Assembly: GCF_039529295.1 (NCBI RefSeq)
Contig: NZ_BAAAMN010000010.1
Location: 1 to 64,000, forward strand
DNA length: 64,000 nt
Direction of reading: 5' to 3'
Source: Yaniella flava
GTDB lineage: Bacteria; Actinomycetota; Actinomycetes; Actinomycetales; Micrococcaceae
The notes beneath the pieces are model-generated. The model searched no databases and had not been told where the DNA came from. It saw only the letters and a list, made by a program, of their open reading frames with translations. Position numbers and translations under genes: made by a program. This document shows, one piece after another, positions 9,088-17,988 of the stretch (position 1 is the stretch's first letter; the number at the start of each line of letters is the position of its first letter).

Positions 9088-10620
9088 ATGAAAACGTCAA
9101 CCCCAAAATCTCTGATCGCCACACTTGCTCTACTGTCCATCGGCCTGACCGCATGCTCCGGTAGTTCCGATGCGGCCCAGGAAACCCCGGCCGAAAACCA
9201 AACCTTCACTGTGGCCCCCAACTCCTTCCCGGTCACCCTGGACCAGCACTCGGTCTCAGCCGAAGCCGCTGTCTTCTCACCAATGCAACACGTCATGCAA
9301 CCCCTGGTGGTCCGTGGTGACAATGATGCCAATGAAGTCGAACCCGGGCTCGCCCAATCCTGGGAACTCGTCGATGACACCACCTGGCGGTTCAACATCC
9401 ATCCAGATGCAGAATTCTCCGACGGCACCCCGGTCACCTCGGCCGATGCCGCCGCCTCTATTCAACGCATCCTGGATTTCGGTGGCGGACTCGCGCCACT
9501 ATTGGAACCCATCACCACCATGGACACCTCCGATGACAAAGTTCTGTTACTCGAAACTGAAACCCCGCTCGGGACCTTGCTCAACACCCTGTCTCTGGTC
9601 CTGATTGGACCAGCCGATCAGATGGATGACGAAGCGTTCTGGGAACAGCCCATCGGTTCTGGCCCCTTTGAAGTCGAAAACTTCACCGTCGACCAAGAAC
9701 TGGTGCTGAGCTCCGATGAAGACTGGTGGGGTGACCAAGATATTGCGCTGGATGAGCTCGTCTTCCGTTCGATGCCCGAACAATCCTCTCGGCTCAGTGC
9801 CCTGGCCAATAACGAAGTAGATCTGGTCACCGGCATCACCGCCGATGCCACCGGCGAAGTGGAAGCCATGGACGGTGTCGAGTTCGAAAAAATTCCATCA
9901 ATGGGCTACCGCAAACTCTGGTTCAACTCTTCGGTCGAACCCTTCACTGACCCAAACGTCCGCCGCGCCATGTGGCACGCCGTCGATGTTGAATCCATCG
10001 TCAAAGACCTCTTCGGCGAAGATGCCATGGTCGCCAAAGCACCCATCCCACAAACTGCCTTCGGTGCACCCGAACTGGAACAATATGAATACGATCCCGA
10101 ATACGCCCAAGAGCTGTTAGCAGAAGCAGGGTATCCGGACGGATTTGAAACCTCCATCCAATACACCGATGGCGACGGCACCCCTGATTCCCAACTGGCC
10201 CAGGCTTTCATCTCGGCCTGGGATGAAATCGGTGTCACAGTCAACGCCCAGCCCAAAGAACGCGCTGTGTTCTTAGAAGACTTCGGCAACGCCGATTACG
10301 ACATGAACCTGATGGGCAACAGCGTGGCCACTGGTGATGCCGACTACACCCTGGGACGCCTCTATCTGTGTGCTGATGAGCGCAACGGCTACTGCAACGA
10401 AGAGCTCGACGACCTGCTCAATCAGGCCAAAGCCGAGCTCGACCAAGACGTTCGTAAAGACCTCTACCACGAGGCCTCCGAAATCATTTGGGACGAAGCC
10501 GTGGGCATCTTCCCGATGGACTCCACCGAAGCCTATGCCTACAGCGACCACATCCAAGACCTGGATATGGACCCGGCAGCACGCCATGATTACTTCTCTG
10601 TGAGCGTCAACGAACAGTGA
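9088..10620 (+). CDS. Solute-binding lipoprotein of the Dpp/Opp family (SBP_bac_5)
   Basis: The 510-residue protein has a lipoprotein signal with lipobox LTAC (Cys ~23). SBP_bac_5 landmarks follow: VEPGLAQSWELVDDTTWRFNIHPDAEFSDGTPVTS near residues 87-125, and FNSSVEPFTDPNVRRAMWHAVD around 275-296. It delivers substrate to the DppBC/DF-like transporter encoded upstream in the same operon. The start codon overlap of the next gene (GTGA) shows coupled translation. The binding-protein gene is placed after the hydrolases rather than first, which is unusual for Dpp operons. Confidence 0.92.
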   Translation: MKTSTPKSLIATLALLSIGLTACSGSSDAAQETPAENQTFTVAPNSFPVTLDQHSVSAEAAVFSPMQHVMQPLVVRGDNDANEVEPGLAQSWELVDDTTWRFNIHPDAEFSDGTPVTSADAAASIQRILDFGGGLAPLLEPITTMDTSDDKVLLLETETPLGTLLNTLSLVLIGPADQMDDEAFWEQPIGSGPFEVENFTVDQELVLSSDEDWWGDQDIALDELVFRSMPEQSSRLSALANNEVDLVTGITADATGEVEAMDGVEFEKIPSMGYRKLWFNSSVEPFTDPNVRRAMWHAVDVESIVKDLFGEDAMVAKAPIPQTAFGAPELEQYEYDPEYAQELLAEAGYPDGFETSIQYTDGDGTPDSQLAQAFISAWDEIGVTVNAQPKERAVFLEDFGNADYDMNLMGNSVATGDADYTLGRLYLCADERNGYCNEELDDLLNQAKAELDQDVRKDLYHEASEIIWDEAVGIFPMDSTEAYAYSDHIQDLDMDPAARHDYFSVSVNEQ

Positions 10621-11846
10621 AATCCCAAACACGGAGCATCCCCGCCGATGCTCCTCCGGTCACCGGTGGCACCGGCCAATCCCTCGGCTGGTTGATCCCT
10701 GCCCTGATCATGCTGTCAGCGGCAGGGCCACTGGTTGTCGGACTCCACACCCCCGTGGCCAACCAGATGGCCGCCGAACTGAACACCACCCGCGGTGACA
10801 TCCAGTTCACCTTGACCACCTACCTGCTGGGCATCGCCGCAGGTCAGGTTACCTTCGGCCCATTATCTGACCGATTCGGTCGACGTCGCCCACTGCTGGC
10901 CTGCAATATCGTCGCCAGCCTGCTGTGCCTAGCCTGTGCGATGACCACCTCGGTTCATGTGCTTGCCCTACTGCGCTTCGGTCTGGGATTATGCTTCTCC
11001 GTGGGCATGGTGTTGGCCAGTGCCATCGGTGCAGATCTGACCCAAGGCAGAACCACCCTGCGTTTGTTCACCGGCCTGACACTGGCCGGCACCGTGTTGC
11101 CGCTGGTCTCACCCGCTCTGGGAACCCTCACCGCAGAACTCATCGGCTGGCGCGGCATGTTCATCGCCTTAGCCGTCCTGGCAGTCGCACTGGCGATGAT
11201 GGTGTGGTTCGGCATCCGAGAATCCCTGTCTACCCAACACCAACTCAGCCCCCAACGCGGGGCCTTCACCACGGCGCTGCGCAAACTACTGTCCAACCGC
11301 CGCTATACGGGATTCGGCGCCGTACGGGTACTGACGTTCTCCTCGGTCATCGGCTACGTCTCAGCGATGCCCCTGGTCTTGGAACACCACCTCGACGCCA
11401 ACCAGACCACCTACCTGTTGGTCATCGTCGGTGGTGCCACCGGTTTTGGAATCGCCATGCTGGTCGCCGACCAACTCACCACCCGGATCTCTGCGACCAG
11501 CATGATCTTCTGGGGCACCCTGGCAACTGCCCTATGTTCGTTTACCCTGCTGGTATTGCTTGGCACCGGCATGGAGTCAGCAGCATGGTCGGTGGGGTTG
11601 CTCATGGCCGCAATGACAAGCTTGGGTCTGGCCGTGGGCAACTCCTCCGGATTGACCATCGATGCCGCACGGGAAACTGCCGGGACTGGTTCGGCCATCG
11701 TCGGCTGTGCCATGTTCCTCATCGGCGCTGTGTTGCCACCTATCTTCGCCATCGAGCCCAGCACCGTGTTGATGCTGCTGGCTGCGCTCATGGCAGGCTG
11801 TTCGATCATCGCTGCGGCCGTGACCTTGCGTCTGATTCGCACCTAA
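10617..11846 (+). CDS. MFS transporter, Bcr/CflA-like drug:H+ antiporter type
   Basis: GTG start overlaps the stop of the binding-protein gene. The 409-residue membrane protein has about 12 TM helices and motif A between TM2 and TM3 (GPLSDRFGRRRPLL, ~80-93) typical of the DHA1 group. Exporters of this kind remove drugs or metabolites. Lying at the end of an import/hydrolysis operon, it could export a by-product of the imported compound. It is followed 20 bases later by a TetR regulator, a frequent local regulator of exporters. Confidence 0.88.
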   Translation: MKSQTRSIPADAPPVTGGTGQSLGWLIPALIMLSAAGPLVVGLHTPVANQMAAELNTTRGDIQFTLTTYLLGIAAGQVTFGPLSDRFGRRRPLLACNIVASLLCLACAMTTSVHVLALLRFGLGLCFSVGMVLASAIGADLTQGRTTLRLFTGLTLAGTVLPLVSPALGTLTAELIGWRGMFIALAVLAVALAMMVWFGIRESLSTQHQLSPQRGAFTTALRKLLSNRRYTGFGAVRVLTFSSVIGYVSAMPLVLEHHLDANQTTYLLVIVGGATGFGIAMLVADQLTTRISATSMIFWGTLATALCSFTLLVLLGTGMESAAWSVGLLMAAMTSLGLAVGNSSGLTIDAARETAGTGSAIVGCAMFLIGAVLPPIFAIEPSTVLMLLAALMAGCSIIAAAVTLRLIRT

Positions 11847-11866
11847 ACGCATTATGATGGGAGATC

Positions 11867-12370
11867 ATGTCTGCCATTACCCGCGATGAGCTCAGCCGAA
11901 TCGGCTTACAACTGTTAGCCGATCACGGGTTGGCTGATGTCTCGATGCGGCGGGTTGCCAATGAATTTGGCGTTGCGGTCTCGGCGCTGTATTGGCATGT
12001 CAAAGACAAACAGTCACTGCTCGGGGCGATGGTCGATCGCTTAATCGATGACATCGAACTCGAGCCAGCAACCGGTGATTGGAAAATTGATCTCCCCGTT
12101 CGTGCAGAACAGTTTTATAACACTCTGCTGCATACCCGCGATGCCGCAGAGCTTGCCGCTTCAGTGCTAGCACTAGGCACCGGCGGGGACAAAATGCGTG
12201 AAGCGCTCGCCGAAGTGTCGCCGAAGAGCGTGACAACCGATGCAGTGATGTCGCTACTCATTGGTCACGCCACGCTGAATCAGCAACGCATCCAGGCCCA
12301 AGCCATCGGGCTAGAGGTCTCTGCGATGAGCACTTCAACCTTTCGAGAAACGTTAGAACTGCTCATGTAG
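11867..12370 (+). CDS. TetR-family transcriptional regulator
   Basis: ATG 11867 with GGGAG three bases upstream. The 167-residue protein has a clear TetR N-terminal helix-turn-helix (residues ~5-50; VSMRRVANEFGVAVSALYWHVKDKQSLL) of the TetR/TetR_C subgroup that also contains tetracycline-efflux repressors. The C-terminal ligand domain is short and divergent. It follows the MFS exporter gene by 20 bases on the same strand and probably controls it or the operon end. No operator could be assigned. Confidence 0.85.
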   Translation: MSAITRDELSRIGLQLLADHGLADVSMRRVANEFGVAVSALYWHVKDKQSLLGAMVDRLIDDIELEPATGDWKIDLPVRAEQFYNTLLHTRDAAELAASVLALGTGGDKMREALAEVSPKSVTTDAVMSLLIGHATLNQQRIQAQAIGLEVSAMSTSTFRETLELLM

Positions 12371-12486
12371 GCAGTGGATACCTGTAATCACTCGCTTCGC
12401 TACGACCGTGAGATGTCTTCTGCGGGGTGCGGTGAGTACGATTGGTGTCTGCGGATTTTTCAATGGCAACAAGGATACCCAGCATA

Positions 12487-14178
12487 ATGTTCTACCCCTC
12501 GACTGAACCGAGTGAGGCTCAGCAACCTAAAAACCGGAGACGGTTTCGTCTCATGTTGCTGCTCACCGCCGGAAGCATCGCCATGGTGGCCCTGTACAGT
12601 GGGATCTTTCTGCTGCTCATGGACCGCGAAGGCCAGTCGCACGATTGGACCAGCGCGCTCTACTGGACCGTCACCACGATGTCGACCTTAGGTTACGGTG
12701 ACATCACCTTTGACTCTGATGCCGGGCGCTTGTTCTCCATGGTGGTCCTTGTCAGCGGGATGCTCCTCCTGTTAGTCGTATTACCGTTCATGTTCATCCA
12801 GTTCGTTGTAACCCCCTGGATGGAAGAACGAGACAAAGCGCAAGTCGCACGCAAAGTCCCTGACGATCTCAACGGGCATATCCTGCTGGTAGGGATCGGT
12901 CCGGTTACCCAGACGCTTATCGCGCGAGCAAAACGAACGAAAATACCAACGCTTGTGCTCGTTGATGACCCTTCTGAAGCTGTTCGCTTGAAAGATGAGG
13001 GCTATCAGACGATGGTGGGACCGCTCGATTCTCCGATAACCTACCGTCGAGCGGGCGTGGACCGTGCCGTCATGGTTGTTTCGACAGCAGCCGACACGAC
13101 GAATACCAACGTGGCATTTACCGTACGAGCTGTCAGCAAAGACGTCACCATAACAGCGACCGCGGATAAGAAAGCTTCCGTCGACGTACTCGAACTGGCA
13201 GGAGCCGATCTGGTAATCCAGCTCAGTTCCGAACTGGGCACAGGGCTGGCCAACCGAGTGCTTGGGACAGCGGGGCGCTGCCACATCATTGATTCCCTGG
13301 GCAAAACCCCGGTCGCTGAGGCCGCCATTCAGGGCACTTCGCTGGTCGGTCTTACGCTGGACCAGGCCCAACACCACATAGCGTCACGAACAAAAATATT
13401 GGCAATCATGCAACGCGGACGCCTGCTACGTCTCGAATCGGACGACCAGCTCACCGAAGGTATGGTGTTGATCATTGCCGGGTCTCAACACGATCTGGAG
13501 CAGTACGATCAGCAATTTCAAAACCCGCAATCACTGGAAGGACCGGTGCTGGTGCTCGGAGGTGGCCGAGTGGGCAGAGCGGTTGCCGAGTCATTTGAAA
13601 AGTCGCACGCCGATTATACGATCGTGGAGCAGAGCGATGCCCGCGTGCCGTCCCACCTCGAAGTCACGGCAGGAGATGCCGCTGATCTCGAAATCTTGAA
13701 GTCAGCAGGCCTAAATGAGGCCTCTGGAGTCATCATCACCACGCATGACGACGACTTGAATGTTTATCTGACCTTGTATTGCCGAAGACTCCAACCCGAT
13801 TTACAGATTATTGCTCGCGCGACATCCGAGCATAACGTGGCAACACTGTATCGAGCAGGAGCGGACAGCGTCCTGTCCTACGCCTCAATCGGCGCCACAG
13901 CAATGTGGAACAAACTCGGCCACTCACATCGAGTCGTCATTGCCGAAGGCAGCGAACTATTTACCGTGCCAATACCGTCGACCGTAGCGACCGCTCAGCT
14001 CAAGAACGAACGGGTCTATGAAATGACCGGTTGCCACATTGTTGGCGCACTGGATGCCGAGCAAGAGGTACTGGTCGAAGCCGACGGCGTCACGGCAGTG
14101 CAAGCCAGCCAGCTCATACTCCTTGGCGACCGGCACGCGGAACGAAAATTCCGCAACATGTACCTCAAGACCGGCTAG
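12487..14178 (+). CDS. Two-TM potassium channel with tandem RCK (TrkA-N/TrkA-C) domains
   Basis: ATG 12487 is preferred because AAGGA lies 11 bases upstream; GTG 12442 and ATG 12463 are alternatives without a better site. TM1 (~22-44), pore helix and selectivity filter TMSTLGYGD (~64-72) and TM2 (~80-105) form a Kch/MthK-like pore. Two NAD-binding Rossmann RCK units follow: the first begins GHILLVGIGPVTQTL (degenerate glycine motif), the second VLVLGGGRVGRAVAESF, each with a TrkA-C part. Such channels gate K+ flow in response to nucleotide or ion ligands. It is monocistronic. Confidence 0.9.
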   Translation: MFYPSTEPSEAQQPKNRRRFRLMLLLTAGSIAMVALYSGIFLLLMDREGQSHDWTSALYWTVTTMSTLGYGDITFDSDAGRLFSMVVLVSGMLLLLVVLPFMFIQFVVTPWMEERDKAQVARKVPDDLNGHILLVGIGPVTQTLIARAKRTKIPTLVLVDDPSEAVRLKDEGYQTMVGPLDSPITYRRAGVDRAVMVVSTAADTTNTNVAFTVRAVSKDVTITATADKKASVDVLELAGADLVIQLSSELGTGLANRVLGTAGRCHIIDSLGKTPVAEAAIQGTSLVGLTLDQAQHHIASRTKILAIMQRGRLLRLESDDQLTEGMVLIIAGSQHDLEQYDQQFQNPQSLEGPVLVLGGGRVGRAVAESFEKSHADYTIVEQSDARVPSHLEVTAGDAADLEILKSAGLNEASGVIITTHDDDLNVYLTLYCRRLQPDLQIIARATSEHNVATLYRAGADSVLSYASIGATAMWNKLGHSHRVVIAEGSELFTVPIPSTVATAQLKNERVYEMTGCHIVGALDAEQEVLVEADGVTAVQASQLILLGDRHAERKFRNMYLKTG

Positions 14179-14184
14179 TGACCA

Positions 14185-14568
14185 TTAGACGTCCCACCGC
14201 GCATAAGGGACATAATCGTTTGGTAGTGCGCTAATGAAGTCTTCGCGCTCGCCTGTGGTCACACTCTCGGCGAGTGCTGACAGGGTTGCGCGGGTCCAGG
14301 TCTCGCTCTGATCTTCGCTAATATCGGAACGTTCGGCGACTCGTTGCACGAAGGCGTCTGCGTCGAATTTTTCTTGGCTCTGCTGATCAGTGTGGCGCAA
14401 CACTTCGCTGAATTCATCCGGAAGTTGGGCTGCAAAATTTTGCTGTGCACCGTCCAGGTCACGCTCCGCCAAGGTTTCGAGTACGGCAATGATCATGTCA
14501 TTGGCGGTGGTGCTGGATTCGTTGCCGGTGCGTTCTTGGACAAGTTCAATAATTTCTGAGGTCTGCAT
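14185..14568 (-). CDS. DUF2267 domain protein, copy 1
   Basis: ATG 14568 has GAAGGAG 7 bases upstream; the frame extends to 14601 without need. The 127-residue soluble protein is entirely DUF2267: AVLETLAERDLDGAQQNFAAQLPDEF and LSALAESVTTGEREDFISALPNDYVPYA. The family is associated with stress and envelope clusters in actinobacteria, and its biochemical role is not settled. A close paralogue of the same length lies at 17309-17692, so two copies point toward the two-component operon between them. The gene is convergent with the K+ channel gene (7-base gap). Confidence 0.85.
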   Translation of the reverse strand: MQTSEIIELVQERTGNESSTTANDMIIAVLETLAERDLDGAQQNFAAQLPDEFSEVLRHTDQQSQEKFDADAFVQRVAERSDISEDQSETWTRATLSALAESVTTGEREDFISALPNDYVPYARWDV

Positions 14569-14708
14569 AGTATTCTCCTTCGGAAAGGTGAAATCGTGCA
14601 TGGATCAGGCGGGTTTACGCCCGTCATCCATTGTGGGCAGATCGCTAGGTTGTCCGGCAACAGCTGATCTCTCATCTGTATCTCATATCTTTAGGCCATA
14701 ATGGACGC

Positions 14709-15062
14709 ATGTCGCGCATCATATACTCCCGGATTGCCTGGTTGGTGGTCGCTCTGGCAGTGGTCCTCATCGCGGTCTTCGCTGCCCAAAACGTGGTCGC
14801 AGGACCGGATGACCGTGAGCTCGGCCCCGTCGTTGAAAACACCCACAAGCCCGAACCCACCCCATCAGAGCCATCTTCCCCGTCGCCCTCGGCAACACCA
14901 GACGAAGCGACGCATGAGGCAACCGCTGAGCCCAGTGTGGTCCGGCCCGCTCCCCCGGTCCAGATGGAGCAAGACTATGACGATGACTGGGATGACGATG
15001 ATGACGATGACGATTGGGACGATGATGACTGGGATGATGACCTAGACGATGACGACGACTAA
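14709..15062 (+). CDS. Single-pass membrane protein with Asp/Trp-rich tail
   Basis: The 117-residue protein has an N-terminal TM helix (IAWLVVALAVVLIAVFAA, ~8-25), a Pro/Ser/Thr/Glu-rich linker (~45-85) and an extraordinary acidic end: 24 of the last 29 residues are Asp, broken by Trp, Tyr and Leu. The TM/linker layout predicts that the tail lies outside the membrane. Its stop codon overlaps the histidine kinase start, so it is the first gene of a three-gene signalling operon. It resembles no family I recognise. Binding of divalent cations or cationic peptides and presentation to the kinase is only an idea from composition and position. Confidence 0.75.
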   Translation: MSRIIYSRIAWLVVALAVVLIAVFAAQNVVAGPDDRELGPVVENTHKPEPTPSEPSSPSPSATPDEATHEATAEPSVVRPAPPVQMEQDYDDDWDDDDDDDDWDDDDWDDDLDDDDD

Positions 15063-16575
15063 CGAGCCGCAGCGGGCTGCTGGTGCCAAGCTTTCAGTTC
15101 GGGCCAGATTGCTGATCGGCACGATCCTGCTGGCCGGTCTCACATTACTCATTGCCGGCGCGGTGAATTATGTGCTGGAGCGCCAGAATATGGAATCGTC
15201 CATGGATGACTCCCTGGCCCGGGATATTGAAGATTTTCGAGTGTTGGCCGATACCGGCATTAATCCGGCAACGCAGCAGCATTTCACCCAGGCAACAGAC
15301 CTGATGTACACGGCCATGCAGTATAACCAACTGTCCGAAACGCAGAGTGTACTGGGCATGCAGAACGGCGAAATCGTCTGGAGTGCACCCGAAAATGTGT
15401 CGCTGCGACTGGAACAAGACCCCGAATTTGTCGAATGGGCAGCCGGGTTGAACCCCGAATCCGCACACATCACCACGGTTGAGACCGAACAATCCACCTA
15501 TCGTGCTGCCGTCGTGCCGGTACAGCTCGCCCAGGACACCACACCGGGCGTTTACATCGAGGCCGCCGATATGCAGGCCGAACTGCGCGCACTCCACATG
15601 TCGCTGGCCATTTTCATCGGCGCCGGGACCGGGGCACTACTCATCGGGTGTATTGCGGCCTGGCTGGTGGTCGGCCGGATGCTGCAACCGGTGCGCGACC
15701 TACAAGAAGCAGCCCAGCGCATTTCGGAGCAGGATCTTGACTCACGGATCCAAGCCCGCGGGCACGACGAATTTGCTGAGCTGACCGAAACTATCAACAA
15801 CATGCTCGACCGGCTCCAACAGGCTCTGGACCAACAGCGCCAGCTCCTCGACGACGTCGGTCACGAGCTGCGCACCCCGATCACCATCATCCGCGGGCAT
15901 TTAGAACTCATGGATGCCCAAGACCTCGATGATGTGGAGCAGACACGCGATATCGGGCTCGACGAACTGCACCGCATGTCACTGCTGGTCAACGATCTCG
16001 TGACGCTCGCCCAGTCCAATCGCACCGACTTCATCCATCCAGCACCTACCGACATCATGACGCTCATGCAAGACATCAAGACGAAAGCCGGTGCGCTTGG
16101 CGCTCGAGACTGGGTCCTCAATGCACAAGCACACGGCAGTGTCACCGTGGACGCCGCCCGGCTGACCCAGGCGATGCTGCAGTTGTGCGCGAATGCGGTG
16201 AAGTTCTCTGAACCGGATACTGCGGTAAAACTGGGCAGTGCGTTCCGACAGAACGAGGCGGGCACAACTCAACTGTGCTTATGGGTCGCTGACGCCGGTA
16301 TCGGCATTGAACCAGCAGATCAGCAAGACATCTTTAAACGGTTCGGGCGCGGCTCGAGCGGTGAACGCATCCAAGGATCCGGTCTGGGGCTCAATATTGT
16401 CTCGGCGATCGTCACCGCCCACGAAGGCACTGTGCGCGTCGAATCCTCCCCGGGTGTTGGCTCAATATTTATTATTGCGATTCCACTGCATAACAGCGTG
16501 GATTCACCCGAGATATCCGGTACAACCCGTACGCTGGGAACCATCACGTCACACGATCAGGAGTCCGGTGAGTGA
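15049..16575 (+). CDS. Sensor histidine kinase
   Basis: The 508-residue protein has TM1 (~19-41), an extracytoplasmic sensor region (~42-180), TM2 (~184-208), HAMP (~209-262), the HisKA H-box DVGHELRTPI with phospho-acceptor His272, the N-box around Asn382 (QLCANAVKFS), and G boxes DAGIGI (~415) and GSGLGL (~443). It autophosphorylates and passes phosphate to the response regulator encoded next (GTGA overlap). The preceding gene, for an acidic membrane protein, overlaps its start and may encode an accessory sensor. The stimulus is unknown; envelope or cation stress is plausible. Confidence 0.93.
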   Translation: MTTTNEPQRAAGAKLSVRARLLIGTILLAGLTLLIAGAVNYVLERQNMESSMDDSLARDIEDFRVLADTGINPATQQHFTQATDLMYTAMQYNQLSETQSVLGMQNGEIVWSAPENVSLRLEQDPEFVEWAAGLNPESAHITTVETEQSTYRAAVVPVQLAQDTTPGVYIEAADMQAELRALHMSLAIFIGAGTGALLIGCIAAWLVVGRMLQPVRDLQEAAQRISEQDLDSRIQARGHDEFAELTETINNMLDRLQQALDQQRQLLDDVGHELRTPITIIRGHLELMDAQDLDDVEQTRDIGLDELHRMSLLVNDLVTLAQSNRTDFIHPAPTDIMTLMQDIKTKAGALGARDWVLNAQAHGSVTVDAARLTQAMLQLCANAVKFSEPDTAVKLGSAFRQNEAGTTQLCLWVADAGIGIEPADQQDIFKRFGRGSSGERIQGSGLGLNIVSAIVTAHEGTVRVESSPGVGSIFIIAIPLHNSVDSPEISGTTRTLGTITSHDQESGE

Positions 16576-17249
16576 ACAGAATCCTTATCATTGAAGATGA
16601 ACCGCGCATCAGTTCTTTTATTGCCAAGGGGCTCAAGGCCGCGGGCTTTACTACGCTGACTGTTGGAACCGCAGAAGAAGGCCGCGCACAGGCCATGACC
16701 GCGACCTTTGATCTGATTATTCTGGACCTGAGCCTCCCCGACGGGGACGGTTACAGCGTGTTGACCGCTGTCCGCTCGCTCGGTTTGCACATCCCGGTCA
16801 TCATTTTGACGGCACGCAACTCGGTCGACGACACCGTGACAGGTCTACAGTCTGGTGCTGATGACTACATGCCGAAACCATTTCATTTCGATGAGCTCTT
16901 AGCACGGGTGCAATTGCGGCTGCGAGCGGATTCTGACCAGAGTCAGGAGGCCGAAACCTCGGTTCTGACCCACAACGGTTTAGAGCTCGATCTGTTGCGG
17001 AGGATCGCCACCGCTGACGGTCAAGAAGTGGATCTTTCAGCCCGGGAATTCGAACTCGCCGAGACTTTTCTTCGTCATCCCGGCCAGGTCCTGTCCCGAG
17101 AGCAACTTCTTTCACGGGTATGGGGCTATGATTTCGATCCGGGTTCGAACGTGGTCGATGTCTACGTCCGGTACCTGCGCAATAAGCTCGGTGTTAAACG
17201 TTTCGAAACCGTCCGCGGCTTTGGCTACCGGCTGTCCGACCGTACGTGA
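16572..17249 (+). CDS. OmpR/PhoB-family response regulator
   Basis: GTG start overlaps the kinase stop. The 225-residue protein has a receiver domain (residues 1-120) with acidic pair Glu8-Asp9, phospho-acceptor Asp52 (LIILDLSLPDGDG), Thr80 and Lys102 (MPKPF), then a winged-helix Trans_reg_C domain ending in RTVRGFGYRLS-type sequence (ETVRGFGYRLSDRT). It is the DNA-binding output of the two-component pair. Possible targets include the flanking DUF2267 genes, but no direct-repeat operator was identified. Confidence 0.94.
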   Translation: MNRILIIEDEPRISSFIAKGLKAAGFTTLTVGTAEEGRAQAMTATFDLIILDLSLPDGDGYSVLTAVRSLGLHIPVIILTARNSVDDTVTGLQSGADDYMPKPFHFDELLARVQLRLRADSDQSQEAETSVLTHNGLELDLLRRIATADGQEVDLSAREFELAETFLRHPGQVLSREQLLSRVWGYDFDPGSNVVDVYVRYLRNKLGVKRFETVRGFGYRLSDRT

Positions 17250-17284
17250 CAGCCGCATCGAAGGATTCACCTCCGATGCGGCTG
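17250..17284. terminator. Convergent hairpin terminator
   Basis: Arms CAGCCGCATCG (17250-17260) and CGATGCGGCTG (17274-17284) form an 11-bp perfect stem starting directly after the response-regulator stop and facing the convergent DUF2267 gene. There is no T-tract, so it may work in both directions or with assistance. Confidence 0.55.
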
Positions 17285-17308
17285 CCACCATGTGGGCGTA
17301 ATCAAACG

Positions 17309-17692
17309 TTAGGCAGTCCACACCGCGTACGGTGAGAAGTCCTTGGGTAGTTTGTTGAGCATGTCTACCCGCTCGCCATCAGAAACACTTTCGATCAGTG
17401 CAGACAGGGCGGCCTGCGTGCGCTTCTCACTTTGATCCGATGTGGTGTCGAGGCGTTGTCCCACGCGGCGGACGAATTCTTCGGCGTCGAAGTTGTCCTT
17501 ATCCTTTGGGTCACCCTTGGTCAACAGCTCACCGAACTCTTTCGGTAGCTGAGCGGCGAAGTTATCGTGTTCGCCATCGAGTTCTCGTTCGGCCAAGGTC
17601 TCGAGGACCGCGATCATCGTATCGTTCGCTTCCTGGTTGGAAGCGAGTTCTGCGCGTTGTTCGACGAGTTCAAGAATTTCGGTAGTCTGCAT
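17309..17692 (-). CDS. DUF2267 domain protein, copy 2
   Basis: ATG 17692 has GAAGGAG six bases upstream. At 127 residues it equals copy 1 (14185-14568) in length and shares MQT-EI-ELV, MIAVLETLAER-LDG and NFAAQLP-EF, so the two are clear paralogues. The ribosome binding sites and first codons are almost the same as well. It heads a minus-strand group with the DUF2795 and Vms1-like genes upstream of it. Its role is probably in stress physiology; no catalytic motif is seen. Confidence 0.85.
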   Translation of the reverse strand: MQTTEILELVEQRAELASNQEANDTMIAVLETLAERELDGEHDNFAAQLPKEFGELLTKGDPKDKDNFDAEEFVRRVGQRLDTTSDQSEKRTQAALSALIESVSDGERVDMLNKLPKDFSPYAVWTA

Positions 17693-17748
17693 TCTTTTCT
17701 CCTTCAAAATTATTGCGTTCAGATCAGGTCTGCGTAGGCCCGGGTGCC

Positions 17749-17976
17749 TCAGCGGGCGCTCCCACCGGGCTGGTTTTCACCTTCTGGTTCCTGCGGAACC
17801 GCCTCTGCGACATCGTCAATATTGGCGTATTGACGATCCGGCAGGGCATGGAGCGCTTCTAGTGATTTACTATCGGCACCGTGCGATTGCGCATAATCCA
17901 GCACTTGGTCTTTCGTGGCTGGAAAATCGGCACCTTGTAGTGCTTTGGAAGCTCGGATGTCATCACGTGTTGTCAT
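17749..17976 (-). CDS. DUF2795 family small protein
   Basis: The 75-residue protein starts at ATG 17976 behind GAGGAGG. The core (LQGADFPATKDQVLDYAQSHGA, then ALHALPDRQYANIDDVAEAV) is the DUF2795 pattern, a small helical domain common beside stress genes in actinobacteria. The Gly/Pro/Glu-rich tail is probably disordered. It lies 12 bases from the Vms1-like gene, same strand, so they are likely one transcript. No molecular function is established. Confidence 0.8.
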   Translation of the reverse strand: MTTRDDIRASKALQGADFPATKDQVLDYAQSHGADSKSLEALHALPDRQYANIDDVAEAVPQEPEGENQPGGSAR

Positions 17977-17988
17977 TGTGCCTCCTCG

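Noticed and set aside
10925..11857. 310-codon open frame on the plus strand rich in Arg/His
   Set aside because: Out-of-frame shadow of the MFS transporter gene; composition (HRR-rich, no hydrophobic helices) is typical of a shifted high-GC gene.
12781..13377. 198-codon frame antisense to the K+ channel gene
   Set aside because: Lies fully within the RCK coding region and shows no ribosome binding site or domain.
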